From Paracamarosporium sp. OC-R06-R3 (taxonomy: Eukaryota; Ascomycota; Dothideomycetes; Pleosporales; Didymosphaeriaceae): a stretch of 64,000 bases of DNA. The notes below the pieces were generated by a model. The model did no database searches. It was not told where the DNA came from and saw nothing but the letters and a program-made list of their open reading frames with translations. This document shows positions 20,669-33,628 of this stretch, one piece after another; the first letter of the stretch is position 1; every line of letters starts with the position of its first letter. The DNA is taken from NCBI GenBank assembly GCA_019828545.1, contig JACVRA010000164.1, positions 111,816-175,815 on the forward strand, in the 5' to 3' direction. Both the position numbers and the translations under genes were made by a program.

Positions 20669-23600
20669 ATGGCCACAGCAACAAAATCCGCATTTCAGAA
20701 ATCGGTAGACGCATTCAAAACAAAAGCCGACCTGAGCGCCGGGGAGCTGAACGATTTTCAACTGACATCTCTTGATGATCTCAAAGTGCAGATATCGATC
20801 ATACAGAATGATTAACGGAAAAATAAGAAGCAGCTTTACTTGAAGCGCCTTGAGCCTTTTCTCGATGCGATGGAACAATATGGAAAGGTCATTGAGGTCT
20901 TTCTGAATCTTCATGAGATTGTAGCATTTATTTGGGTGGGTATACTCCCGCACATTCCACCGCACTTAGTTCTGGAACCTAATGATTCAAGGGTCCTATG
21001 AAATTCCTGTTAATGGTAGCTAAAAATTACACCGATGCTTTCAACGCATTACTTGACGCCTATCAAGAGATTGGAGAGAGTATCCCGCAACTAAGTCAAT
21101 ATCAAGCACTGTTTCAAGACAATTCGCACATGCAACTCGCCCTCGCCAATATCTACGATGATATTTTGGAGTTTCATAAAGAGGCGCTCAGGCATTTTCG
21201 ACAGCGTAGTATGTAAACGATCTACATCAGTGCTCCCCTTAGCTAATGTTATGCTAGGGCTGAAGGAGCTTTTCCGGGCGACACGACACTCTTTCAACAA
21301 GACTGTAGATTATCTGAAGAAAGACCTCCAGCGTCATAGAAATGTAATTGAGAGTCAAGCCAGCCTTATTACTTATGAGACGATACAAGAACTCCGCACG
21401 CAGGCACAGAGAAGTTTCGAAGCAGACAAGTTAGCGGAGTTGACTCAAAAGCGTCTCAGTGTACAACAATAGCTCTGCCCCCTTGATGTACAGTCCCGTC
21501 ATGAAGATGCTGCAAAGTGCCGGCATGGTAGAAGTGGTGAGTGGTTGCTTAAAGACGCCATATTTCAGACATGGTTCGACATCAATTACGGTGATGAACC
21601 CCTTTTGTGGCTGTCTGGAATCCCGGGTGCAGGTGAGCTAGCACTTGCGCTGTTTGCGCAAAGCTTATCTGACAGCACATAGGTAAAACGGTCATTGCGT
21701 CTCGAGTGATTGACGAATGTCGAAGCCTGGCCCAAGCACGAGTGAGCTTTTTCTATTGTCGGCAATCCGACGATGACCGGAATGCATTTACCGCTGTTGC
21801 AAGAACAATACTTGCACAACTCGTGACTAGAAGCGAGACTCTAGTACAACTCGCATATGAGCACGCGACCAATAGCACCGAAGCTACGCTTACAAGCGTG
21901 CAAGCAGCAAAGGCTCTACTTAGCACAGCGTTAACCACCTGTGACAGAAAACAAAAGACATATGTCGTCATCGATGGACTGGACGAGTATAGCCGAGAGG
22001 ATCGTAAGGATATATGTTCTTGGTTCAAAGAACAGGTCAGGAATATTCCACGAACAGATCTCGGACAGTTACGGTGCTTGTTCATCAGCCAAGACGATGG
22101 ATACGCTCGTAAAGATCTTTCCGATTGTTCTTCAATCAAGCTCACGGCTAGCAATACACGACAAGATATTGAAGCGTACTGTAGAACGTGGCACGAACGT
22201 ATAGAAAAGCGATTCGGACCACTTGATCCGAAGGAGCATAATATCACAGAGATAGTGACTGCACGAGCTCAGGGTACATGCTCTGATTCCTATTTGATGC
22301 AAATACTGATTTAGTGGTAGGCATGTTTCTTTACGCAAAATTGGTGACTTGGAACCTTCATGAACAGCCAAATCGCCAGTACTTCCTACGAGAAATACGT
22401 CCAGACTCATTGCCAGAAGGATTGGACCAAGTGTAAGTGGGAAACGCCATGTGTATCCACCGCTCATACTGAATAGCTATGCCCGGATTCTTAATCGAAC
22501 AATTGGTCCCGACGTAATGCCACAGTCCCGCAGGGAAAACGCGAAGAAACTTTTGGGGTGGCTGACCTGTACAAGACGCACATTGAAATGGCAGGAAATC
22601 CAAGGTGCCGTGTCTGTAGACTTGGATGAAGGTACAATGAACTTGGATCTACAGTTTCGAGATGATTGCAAAGATCTGTGCGCATCGCTCGTTGAACGAA
22701 CAACAGATGGTGCTGTAACCCTCGTGCACACGACAGCCAAGAAGTATAAGAAATCGAAATCGACCTTGGAAAAGTCAACAGAAGCTGATTGATGCAGATA
22801 TCTTATTGAGAAAGGCCACATTTCCGTTCCAGAAGTCGAATTCGACCTCGCTCATCTGTGCCTGACATATCTAAGTCTTGATCAATTCGCAAGGCATGCA
22901 AACTCTGACGATATACGAGCCTTCATCGAAAGTGGCGATTATTCTTTCGTCGACTATGCTTCCTGCTTCTGGGCTCATCATCTAATTGCTGGAGTGCGTG
23001 AGCTGCCTAGTCTTCGCTCACGGAGCCTGGACGATTTGGTAGCAGCAATTGGGTATTTTCTCGAAGTGCATTGGGCCAACCCCAAAAGGATGCTCACGGT
23101 TTCCAAAACACATGAACAAGCTTTGAAACCAATAGCATCCGAAGATGCATATGACAGCCTTTGTCAGGCCGTCGTATCCACGAAAAACCAATTGTTACCA
23201 ACTAGCAAGGGGCCTTCTGACGACGAGCCACTACGCATCTCTCAAATGGTACAGGCAATTAGAATCGAAATGGAATCATTCGCTGTGGCAAACATGGGTT
23301 CAACTTCAGTTCAATTGAAATTCAGGGACTTCTACGGGCCACACATCTTCAAGTGTCGTCGAATGAATTGCCATTTTTACTCGAACGGATTCGAAACGCA
23401 ACTGCAGCGGGACAGCCATACATCGAAACACGAGAGACCATTTCCATGCCCAGAAGAAGGTTGTCCACAAGCAGTTATAGGTTGTGTGACAGCGCAAGAT
23501 CTTCGTAAACATATGTTAGACTACCACGGCACTACAACGGACGTAGACGGGGTTTACCCGGAAGAAGAGCCAGACGATGCATTATCTGCAAAGCGTGTGA

Positions 23601-24007
23601 CAAAACATCCAGCAACCTTCCAATGTGCCCTTTGCCCCAAGCGTTTTACACGAGCGAACAATCTGCGCTCTCATCTTCGAACTCACACTGACGAGAAACC
23701 CTTTGTGTGCTCAGTCTGTGGTAAAGCCTTCGCGCGACAAAATGATCGAAAACGACATGAATCTCTCCATAGTAGAGAGAAATATGTCGTTTGTCACGGC
23801 AGTCTCAAAGATGGCAGCAGTTGGGGATGTGGTCGTCGATTTGGCCGAGCTGATGGGTTGGAAAAACATCTTCGAAGCAAAGCTGGAAAGACCTGTATGC
23901 GACCACGGCCAGAAGAAGAGTCTCCGGACGTGGCACTCGGAGGTCTTCAATGGGATGATATGGTTGATTGGGGAAGTCCGGAGCCTGGCCTGAGTTTACA
24001 GGATTGA
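20669..24007 (+). pseudogene. DUF7708-like/NACHT STAND protein with C2H2 fingers, two nonsense codons
   Basis: Seven exons, join(20669..20935,20992..21208,21258..21632,21683..22273,22321..22432,22477..22743,22798..24007), hold 1012 codons in one continuous phase; introns are 44-56 nt. Parts: an N-terminal helical domain of the type that precedes fungal STAND ATPases (EQYGKVIEVFLNLHEIVAFI, FLLMVAKNYTDAFNALLDAY), a NACHT NTPase with Walker A GIPGAGKT rebuilt across intron 21633-21682 and Walker B VVIDGLDEY, a winged-helix/linker region, then four or five C2H2 zinc fingers (about residues 790-985, e.g. [23 protein letters not shown] and the next [10 protein letters not shown] finger). Fungal STAND proteins act as immune-like or incompatibility switches. 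Codon 49 is TAA (20813-20815) where Q is expected; a TAG (21470-21472) sits where family members have W. Both are CpA->TpA changes. The rest of the frame is undamaged, so inactivation looks recent. Confidence 0.75.
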
Positions 24008-24561
24008 CAAGACTTTTGACTACAGCTAAACGACTCCTATGGGAGTCCTGTGTCTTTTATGGGTTCCAATAAATAGGAGTTTAACTTCTGTGAAAAGAAT
24101 CATGATCATAGATATCTAATCTAGAGCTATAACAAGGGCCATACAGCTCGGTTTGCCGAGCGTGGGACTCCGAGGAACGTCATAGCAACTTAAAGTCTGC
24201 GTGGCGTAGCGTTGTATGATCGAAACGATGGCGCCCGGCCGCCTCATATCCCAGCTTTTTCCGAACTGTCGTGCCTATTAAGCATTTGCTTCCAATTTTG
24301 GCAAGCGAACCTTGATCAAAATGACATCTCCCAAGTCAAGACTTACTTTTCAACGTGTGTTGCGAAGATGGTGGAAGCATGAAGATAGCTCTTGAATTCG
24401 AATTTCCGCCGCACCAAGCAGGTCCGAGATGCTTGTTCCCGAAATCATGTCTTCGCAAAGCTCGCTGACAATCTCGATGTTGTAAGCCATTCTCTTGGCA
24501 TATAGACCCCTCGTCTCTCGTCCCTCTTCCCAATACTAATTAATCAAACTTCATCGATATA
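24008..24561. other. intergenic after the NACHT gene
   Basis: No gene seen. A short perfect 6-bp-stem hairpin (GCTCGG TTTG CCGAGC) lies near 24148. Confidence 0.4.
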
Positions 24562-24960
24562 TCAGAAGCACTCGATGCGGATGCTCTCATAATAGGTGGG
24601 AGTCACGCGGGGTTTTCCAGAGCCCAGACCCTCATATGCCATCAGCACCACATCGTCTTTGACGGTGGTGAATCGGGAAACAAGTGGAACACACCAATGC
24701 ATGCGCAGCCTAGATAGGAAAACTCAATGCTCAATCAGCTACGAAAAGCCAGTCGATAAGAGCTGCACAACTCTGGTTCGGTGAATTTGTCAAGAAGATC
24801 GCAAAAATTAGGAAATATCATGACTCGCTTTGTCACGTGACCAAGGAAGTCATCGAGAATATGTTGGTCAGCGAGAAAAAGATAATGATAGCTCTAGTTG
24901 GGACTCGTGCATTCGGTATGGCTTCGTACACACAAAACTTTCCGGATAAGATATGAATGT
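24562..24960 (+). pseudogene. relic of a thioredoxin-reductase-like FAD oxidoreductase
   Basis: From 24562 the frame reads DADALIIGGSHAGF, the FAD-binding GGSxAG motif of the thioredoxin-reductase-like family, then HHIVFDGG and NKWNTPMHA, which matches the usual RNxWxTPxHxLP region. Stops follow at 24715-24717 (TAG) and 24757-24759 (TAA); the similarity then moves to another frame (from 24783) reading FVKKIAKIRKYHD. The TAG and TAA are explained by TGG->TAG and CAA->TAA, the same transition type as in the neighbouring NACHT gene. No intact C-terminal half is found. Confidence 0.6.
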
Positions 24961-27896
24961 ATTTATAAAAGTCTAAAAGAAGTAGTATCTGAGAGTTAGG
25001 TAGCATTTCTCAAGTTCCCAGATCTTTCATGATTGCACGAAGGAATCTAAGATCACCTATTCATTTAGGCTTTCTCAAATAAGGGTGGCCATGTGGCACG
25101 GCCCGGAAGATTGATAATGGTAAGGGTGAGCGCGTGCGTCCCTCCCAAAAGACCTTTCTATTTGATATTATTGGTTTTGATACTAGATATCTAGTATCTG
25201 ATTGAGTTCGTCTAATCGTGCCTTCTGTTTTTCTTTAAATGTAATTTCTAATCACGCTACCCATCTAAAATACTACGGTCGTCAATCAAACACGACTGGA
25301 TTTTAAGTGAACTCTGTAACCGCAGTTTCTATCCTATAGAAGCTAACCTAAAACTGGTTTTCCCCTCATTCCACGGGCGTGTTAGTGGCAGAATCAAAAT
25401 TGTGCGTGGAACAATCTATATTGAACCTCACCTTCCCCGCTCGGCCTCTATGGCTACACGACAAGAAGCATGAACAAGTTCCAGTTCTCTAGAGCTAAGC
25501 AACCAACTACGTGGCTGGGAGCATCGTAAGATTTCGGGTGTATTTGTAATGTAGACCGACAGAGACTCTCATGAAATTGTGAATGCAGCGCACTGTAACA
25601 ACTCCAGATCTCCAGTGGGAACCATTGTCAGTAAGAGTCGTTGTCAAGGCTTCGATGAAAGGTACAGTCATTCACTGTCCAAAAGAAGATTATACAACAG
25701 GTCTAACAGACTTCTGAAGGAGTATCGTTGTCGTCTATCAATATCTAGATGTATAGTCAATGTCCTCAGATGAGACTTCAGGGGTTGAGTCGGTTCGGAT
25801 GGAGAAAGTGTATGCCTTTCAGTACACGCACTACATCTAGCATATTCTAAAAAGGCAAATTTGCCTTCTCCTCTGCCGCTATGGCGTCGCAAGCCGATAT
25901 CTTAGGAAGACGGATCTAGAATTGTTCCGTTAATCCATGATTTCATTGTGCCTGTTGCCTAACGCTCTTGGGACGGAATCTGCTTACATCTCACCGTATA
26001 CCAGCATATCTCAAACAAAGCGAGATGAAGTTTTGTATGCGGAATTAGAGGATGACTGGAAGCGGGACAGGTGGCGCTCTTCGAGACGATGATCGCACAG
26101 GGGCGGAAAGTGATAGTCGTATCCGGGGTATCGACACTGCTCGGACGGGAGGCCGTCCAAGTTGCCTTGCTAACTGCCTAACCGTTGCCTAAATCCGTCC
26201 GGTGTTTAGCGGCCTTTAAACTATTGACGGTCGATGCCGTGGAGGTGAGAGTGATGATGCTGTGCTGCTTCTGTTGAGACTCGAGGTATGTAGCGCGTCT
26301 GCGGACCCGCATCTGGGGACATGACACTTATGTACGTAGTTGAGCGGCTTCAGAACATGAGAAGTACGAGAACAATTTGATTCGTTGAAATGTGTGCATG
26401 TACCTGGACGGTGTCCTGCCATTTTAGGTGCCTTCGGACTTGGCTTAATTGGGTAGGTAGGCGCATGCCCCGGACTACGTATCGCACGTGTAAAGAGTCT
26501 GCCTTGTCGTGCAGGCGGAGATATTCTCCACTCCAAAGGACAAGCTTAGGGCATATGTTCCGATGCAAGGTAAGTTGAGCCGGACCAGGGGAAGACACCT
26601 GCATTATGCGGACTCGTGTTCGCGTAGTAAGCGCACAACAGTTCCTGAATTCGGCTTTACCTTGACATGATAGTAGCATTTCATCAGCCAATCTGTGATA
26701 GACAGACTGGGATGCGATATTGCGGAGTGTGCTGAACGGTGTCCTCAGGGGCGGATAGAATGATATTGTCTCGTTGCCACCAGAACTGTGAATCATTGAA
26801 TGACACCAGCTTGAAGAGGCCAGATTTACGGTGATATCCACTGACATCAGAGAGAATACGAATGCTCATAGGACCACTACAGGGAAAGCGAAGCCGGGTA
26901 CGGGCCCTCGTGCCGGCTCAAAAGATTGAGGGCCCATCAAAGGCCGGACCGCGTGGGCCCCACGAGGGAGACGGACGGCTTCGAAGCGCGGCCCCTCTTC
27001 CCTCGCCTGCCGCTTCAACGGCGCCGTCACAAACAATCACAGCTGCTGGCGGTGCGGAGAATTGATTTGCTGTGGTGGAGAATGGGTGTCGTGGATGTCC
27101 TGGTTGGAAAGAGCGATGATTGGCCGATCACCCGCAGCGCTTGAGCAGGAGGGGAATGGTGGCATGCGGCGTAAAACATCATGCCAAAGAACTAGGAGCC
27201 GTACCATCATGGCACGGCGGGGCTTCCAACAGAAATCTCGACTCAAGCCCCATGTGTAGCGATACTGGCTCATCATGGGCGTCTCCAAATCACATGGCGC
27301 AGCAGCGAGGTCGACTATGCGGCCGGAAGCGCCGCCACCATGCAATCCCTGCATCCCGCTCCCATTGGCTCGCGCTTCCCGATGGTGCCCTGCGGAGCTG
27401 ACCACTGGGATGCTGCATCAACAACTTGCCTGTTCCTGGCGGCGACAAAGCCCCACTACCCACGGCCACTGGCAAAAGTCCCTGATATTGGGGGTCGCAA
27501 GTCACGCCTCGTCCGCGCTGACTGAGAGGATCAAAATACTAGACCCCTGGGAATGGGTCGCGGCATGTCATCCAGTGCCCGCAGTGTACTACTGCGTAGC
27601 GTCTTGACCATGTTCCACTCAGGGCAAGAAACATGTGCATCCTGCATGTACCTGGCTGCTCCGACCTCGCCATTGTGGAGATGGGCCCTGTCCCGCCGAG
27701 CTGAGCAGTGGACTGTGCCGTCCGTGGAGGAGCATATATCAATCCCACTTGTCCTGTGCTCCAGGAAACTGGTGACGAGTCCGGCTTCTGCCTCTGTCCA
27801 TCCAACAACATCACCATAAGGTGTTCGACGTCAAGATATCGTTCTCACCCATCTAAATCGTCGGAGTACGTTACCGTCCTCCGACACCCATCCACC
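24961..27896. other. long intergenic region
   Basis: 2.9 kb with no supported gene apart from the repeat copy at 25575-25940. The left part is AT-rich. The part 26880-27830 is notably GC-richer with many overlapping short frames and no conserved motif. A 165-codon minus-strand frame at 26350-26847 has no family signal and is not called. The right end must include the promoter of the rhodopsin-type gene. Confidence 0.5.
25575..25940 (-). repeat. dispersed repeat, copy 1 (inverted)
   Basis: The reverse complement aligns to 48215-48600 over about 370 bp at roughly three quarters to four fifths identity by eye, with mostly transition differences. Both copies can be read to give the phrase CSACTERHTLS and QPLKSHLRT, so the unit may derive from a short coding sequence. 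The family is not recognised. Confidence 0.75.
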
Positions 27897-29145
27897 ATGA
27901 GGTTTCCACCACCAGAGGTCCGCGCACACTGGCCGAAGCCGAACTATGTTAACCCCGTTGTTCGAGGACCTGGTCTTATGATAGTAGAGTTGACACTGGT
28001 TCCCATTGCTCTTCTGTGTGTTATCTTGCGGCTCTGGATTCGAATCGGATGGCTTCACAAGAGCTGGTGGGATGACTACCTGATGGTGGCTGCTATGGTA
28101 CGTGAAGCATGAGGGTGGCAAAAATGGAATGCTGACAGGAACCAGATATTCTCATGTCTTACGACGGCTTTGGTCATCATGGCAGTTCAGTTGTACGGAT
28201 GGAACATTCACGTTTGGGATGCAACCATCCCACTGTTGCAGAATGGTCGAAAGGTAGGCTGGTGTTGTCCACTGCAAGGGATGGCCATCGGCTAACAGTG
28301 CGCAGGCATCATTGGCTGGTCAGACTCTCTTCGTTCTCGCGTCGAGTTTCGTCAAGCTGTCTATCTTGGTCTCGTACTTCCGTGTTGCACCAAACAAATC
28401 GACGTTCCGTAAGCTCGTGTGGATCACCTTGGGCATAGTGATGGCGGCATTCCTTACGTTCCTCATCGCTTTGTGGTTGCAGTGCATGTAGGTGCTACCC
28501 TGCCATGCATTGTCCGCATTTCTGACCAATCACAGGCCGATATCTAGTTATTGGACTCTGCTTGCCGGCGATGGTGACTGCATCCCCGAAGGGCCACCCC
28601 TGGTCACTCAAACTGTGGTCAACGTCGTAACCGACTTCATGATCTACGCTCTTCCCATCCCTACCCTGTTCGGCTTGTCCCTTCCCATGATACAGCGTGT
28701 CGGCCTTGTTGTCCTCTTTTCCGTCGGCGTCGTCATCGTCGTTGCAGGCAGCTTCCGTGCCTATTGGGTACATTATGTCCTGTACAAGACATACGACGCA
28801 ACCTGGTACGGATATGAGATCTGGCTATGGACTGCCATCGAGACGAACGTCGGAGTGATTTGCGGATGCATTCCAGCGTTGAAGCCTTTGCTCTTCCCTG
28901 CTAGGGCTCGCGCGGCAGGCTCCAAATATGCCAACGGCTCAACCCACAGCCGCAGGAAGGAGAAGGTAACGCCGGTTCTCGATCAAGTAGAGATGGACAC
29001 ACGCAACTTGACCGACAACGACTCGAGGCCAGGAACTGCTACTGCACACGTGCATGTCAGTCACAGCTTGCGACCGATGAGCGGAGACACCGACAAGAGT
29101 CGCTTCGATTCCGATATAGAGCAACAGAAGACGTACATGTACTGA
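27897..29145 (+). CDS. rhodopsin-domain (PTH11-like) integral membrane protein
   Basis: Four exons, join(27897..28097,28146..28253,28306..28487,28536..29145), give 366 aa; introns are 48, 52 and 48 nt. Seven hydrophobic segments are visible: the first around [20 protein letters not shown], then the characteristic [53 protein letters not shown] with C-x-[46 protein letters not shown] and [19 protein letters not shown]. The DDY, NVxTDxxxxxLPIP and ETNxGxIxGCxPxLKP phrases define the fungal rhodopsin-like family that includes PTH11-related receptors. No CFEM domain precedes it. The C-terminal tail is hydrophilic. It probably acts in the plasma membrane; ligand unknown. Confidence 0.88.
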
Positions 29146-30680
29146 TCGTTCGCTCGATTTACTTTCTTTCCGCCTCTTACACTAATTTGCGCCTATGCAG
29201 CGCCAACTGTAGATAGTAGATTCCCGACTGGATCGCTCCTGCTCGACATGTCTCTTTACCCTTCTTGCTAAAAGTCAGCAACCCTGGTCGGTCATTTGGG
29301 CGGTCGTTTTTGTTTTCTTGGGCCTGGGCGCACGATATCCCCTCATACAGTGTCAGCGAAGGTGTTTGGCGAAGTAGATCAATTCAGATCATGTCAACTC
29401 AGGGCTGTTTCACTCATGAATCGTGCTTGGTGCTTGCGCCTAACGTTAATCCTGAGATTCTAGCCGCATCACCCCTCCGCACGGGAGCGCGTCATCATGC
29501 TTGGAGGAGAAGGCACGGCCCAGCGACGGTGAGTCTATTCCAACCTCAATCTTGTCTTCAGTCCCCTTCCATCATCCGGCAATTCCGTGCTCATCGCAAT
29601 TCCTTATGACGACCTACACAGCTTGTAGCAGAGTCAGTTGCTGCGCTCGAGCGCCACGATGGTCAACCTCACTTCGCCGTTGCCTATGGTGCGACCGCCT
29701 TCGCTTTTCCACCCTCGCTATTCAGCTCGCCATTCTCCACGTCTGTGCCCAATGATGTCATTCCATGGTCACCTTTTCGTCGCATTCTCTTGGATGGCCT
29801 CAACCTGGGTCGCAATTGTCAAGGCCACCGAGCGAGCTTGGTGAGTTGGCATTCGGCTGCGCTGGCGATGAGGCGCGCAATAGCGGCTCAGCTCGGTAGT
29901 TGACGCTGGCAGAGCGGACCCGCGGAGCCTACACCAAGCAAAACAAAATTCACATTTGAGATGGTGCACGACTGGTCCTCGAAGCTCACAGTCCGAATGG
30001 CATGCGACGCATTTGAAGGTCCAAGAACCACCCGATGTCCCGGATCAGGTGGAACCTCAGACGTAGCGTTGGGCCAGGGCTGGAATTGGCGCGCCTCGGC
30101 ACCACGCAACCGGCGCATGCGTCTGTATGCGCAATCAGCCTCCGATCATGCATCATGACATCTATTGTACAGCTGTACACCGCAAGTCGATATCGATCGC
30201 CTCGGTACATCATGTCGGCTGCACTGTGTTCCGGTATACGAACCTGAAGCTGCCTGGCTACAAGCAACAGCTCAGTTTTGAAGAGGCGAGTTGTGCAAAG
30301 CATCGGTTTCCCTGGATACCACTATGATCAGGGGGATTGTTGTTTCTAAATTAACTCTAACGCTTTTGCAGCAGCTCTCGGGCCATTAAACGTCATGATC
30401 GAAGCCCAAAGCTTTTGTGCACGAGCAGCCGCCGTCCCAGACTTCCCAGACGGTAGCATTTCCGCCCATTCGCCGTCCGCTCGAGGTTCAAGATCCGAAA
30501 AATGGCGTTAACCCTGCCAGTTAGCGCTCCTCAATCGAATCATTGCCAGCGCACCGTGCAGCTAGAGGTCAATTCGTCCTCAAAAGCATATACGCAGGGT
30601 CGTGGACCATGCATGCAGCCGCAGTATAAGCTCCATGCACGTCGCTGCGTCACTTCTGCACCCATTCGAACCCTTTCAAG
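29146..30680. other. intergenic region
   Basis: 1.5 kb between two plus-strand genes. Short frames such as 29638-29844 overlap others and lack motifs. I see no RNA gene. Confidence 0.5.
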
Positions 30681-32280
30681 ATGAGATACTCCACCAAGTG
30701 CTCTCTTGCGCTACCCATCATCACATCTCTCTGGCTGACAGCATCGGCTTTGCCTACGAAACCGCCAAAAGTGCCTGTATGTATCATCGGCGCGGGACCA
30801 GCAGGATTGTCAGCAGCTGCGAGACTGGAGGCAAAAGGCATCGAATCCGTAGTGTTTGAGAGACAAGCTGAGGTTGGCGGTAAATGCCAGTCGTACTACG
30901 ATGAGGAGTGAGTGTTACACACGACGTTGAGGCGAAGCGCCATAACCGCGGCTGACCACCCTCCCAGAGGAATTTTCCACCCGCTTGGCGCAGCCTTCTT
31001 TTCGAACGCAACGTATACAGAGACTCTGAAAGTCATCGACGAGTCTGGGGTCTCCATCGAAGAATTTGCGCTCGCAGGCGCACGACAACAGTTCCGCTTC
31101 AACATTACCACCGGTGCAACAGAGGCTGTACCGGCACTGTCCACGCAAGCACTGCAGCTTGTGGCTGCTGAGGTGCCGCGGTACATCCAGCTTTGGAACC
31201 GAGACTTTGCGCCCATCAGCAATACAAATTACAAGGTACGCGGAAAAAATGACGGCATGGAACCGAGGGTAGCTAACTCCAGAACAGAAAGGTGTCCCTG
31301 ACAGTTTAGCCGTTTCTGGAGAGCAATGGTTCAAGACGAACAACTTTACGGTCTTGCCAAGTCTGCTTGTGAATCCCCTCGCCCTTTACGGATATGGAGA
31401 TATCAGGGTTGTTCCAGCCGTAAGCGATTCTCAATATTAATGTATCTACAGTTGCTGACCTTCGCAGTTGTACATCCTACAGTACTTTTCGCCCGATTTG
31501 ATTACCGCATTCGTCGGTCAGCACAACGTATACTACACCGACTTCCATAAAGTCTGGGTTGAATGGTTGAAAAAGAAGGAGTGCAAGGCCAAGATCAACC
31601 TTTCGCATGAGGTTCGCTGCATTGACCGATCTGGGAAGAACCCTGTTGTCAAATACACAGCCCCCAAGCCTTACAGCAACTTCTATCGATGGGGAAAGCA
31701 AGAGTGTGATTCTCTGATTTTCGCCTTCCCACCAAGCATTGAAAATCTGGAAAGGGTTGGGTTGGACCTGACCGAAGAAGAACAGGACTTGTTCTCGGAA
31801 GTTGTTACTCACAACTACTACTCTTCAGCAGTGGAGTTCGAGCTTCCGTTCGGTGTATCATACATCGCCAACAGCTCCAACTCTAGTGTTCCTCCGCCCA
31901 ACATTAGAGAACCGGTTGCTGTGCTACGTCTCAACGCTAAGTCCAACGTATCGACCTCGTGGTCATGGGGTCAGGATAATGTGTATGAGTCGGAATCTGC
32001 TGCCCGCGATCTTTTACAAACCACTTTGTCGAAAATCAACAAAGACCCACGGAACATGACCGCGAAAGCGGAGCCCTTGAGCTCTGATGAGATCCGCGCG
32101 TTCAGGAAATGGGACTACTTTCCGCATTTCGGCAGTGAATCGCTTCGAAACGGGGCATATGGGTACCTCAATAGGCTCCAAGGGTGCAACAAGAGTTTCT
32201 GGGCCAGCGGGCTAGGTGGTATGGAGATTGTTGAATGGGCCATACGCGCAGGCCAAGACGTTGTCGACACGTACTACTAG
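30681..32280 (+). CDS. secreted-type FAD-dependent amine-oxidase-like oxidoreductase
   Basis: Four exons, join(30681..30907,30968..31235,31288..31419,31468..32280), give 479 aa; introns are 60, 52 and 48 nt. The first about 23 residues form a signal peptide (hydrophobic LALPIITSLWLTASAL). The dinucleotide-binding motif CIIGAGPAGLSAAARLE follows at about residue 33, then VFERQAEVGGKCQS, the GG-motif typical of flavin amine oxidases. Several N-x-S/T sites agree with secretion. The C-terminal FAD-contact segment is FWASGLGGMEIVEWAI. Close relatives in fungi are annotated as NAD(P)-binding amine-oxidase-like or cyclopiazonate-dehydrogenase-like proteins; the substrate is unknown. No biosynthetic partner gene is adjacent. 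Confidence 0.85.
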
Positions 32281-33628
32281 CGCTTGTCGCTTTGCATAAC
32301 ACGAAAAAGACGGGAAAAAACTGGAATGGGTTGGATATCTGCGTTGTTTATTCGCCGTATACCCTGGCAAAGGCCTGAAAAAGGACACAACCGGGTTGGG
32401 AACGCGGATCACGAATTTCGTTTGCTTGCATTGCGCTAATGACTTTCTGTATAGATAGATGATACCTTTGATGACTGCGCCTTCGATGAGCGTAGCATCA
32501 TGATCACGTCCGTTTATGACTAGCATGGGCTGGATTGGGACGGACATACGGTTATGATGACGACGCCAATTGACTTTAATGATAATGGATTGTAGCATAG
32601 TGTAGATAGCTAGAGTAGTGTCGATGTATTAGATATCGTTTGTTTGGTGAATGACCAATTTTCTGCTTCCGCTTAATAGACTGGCAGCCTGCTTGGCGGT
32701 ACCCTCCAACCTATCCGAGTGAGCATCATGCGGTCGTATTCGCTTCCTGCCCTCTCTAGCTTCGACCTGTTTCTCAACTTTGCCGTATCGGCTAGACCGA
32801 GCTGTGCCGCGCTCAATCAATGCGTCTCCGTGGCGAAGTCAGCGTGTCGATGTTTCTACGGCAATGACGCCACCTTATGTGTCGTTCTGATAAGACTGGG
32901 AAGACCTTGTCAGAAGGCTTCGGATCGACCGTGGTGCGCTGGCATCTGTCCGTGGCGTAATTGTAGGCGAGTAGAATGGTCGCAGCCACAGGTGTGGCGC
33001 CAGATACGCCACAGTCGCGGTGAGCGCACGCATGCGGCGGGTCCGTCGTGAGGGGTTTTGCTTGTTAGTGGGAGGAGGGGATAATGTGATGGAGAATTAT
33101 GGAATGGGATTATCATGCGGGTTTGTCAAAGGTATAGGATGGAGAGCGTTTTGTTGTGGAAAGACAGTTTGATGTGTAGTTTCTGCATAGGACAACTAAG
33201 AAGATCGATACAGTTTCATAAATAGCTTTCAGCCTAATAAGCATGCTCGATCTGGCCACAGCACTTGAATGTGAAGATCAGATATCTGTATCATTAAAGT
33301 GCGACCTCGTGACTAGTGATCTGATATGAAATTCAATTAACTCCTTGCTGACATTGATGCCTGGACATGTCAATTTACGGTTCATGATCCTCCATTCCTC
33401 AAGACTAGCCACAACCCATACGGCGAATGGTGGATGTTAAAGTTGCTCCTCTTGAGCAGAGCACCACGATAATCACCAATTAACCCTGCCTAAAGGTTGG
33501 GGTACAAAGTCAGCGTAACGTTCAAAGGTCAAAGGGGTAGGTGGAAGTAGGTGTCTTAGCCAGCTGTCAATGTCTGAAGATTTCAGACAATCGCCAGCAC
33601 GAGCACCCACTTTGTACCCTGACATTAC
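32281..33628. other. intergenic, convergent 3' flanks
   Basis: 1.35 kb between the FAD oxidoreductase (+) and rvt (-). No gene, RNA signature or repeat recognised. Confidence 0.5.

Noticed and set aside
26350..26847. 165-codon minus-strand frame
   Set aside because: No family motif, no splice partners, and surrounded by similar random frames.
30655..30675. tRNA B-box-like GGGTTCGAATGGG on the minus strand
   Set aside because: No matching A box or cloverleaf can be built, and it overlaps the start of the FAD gene.
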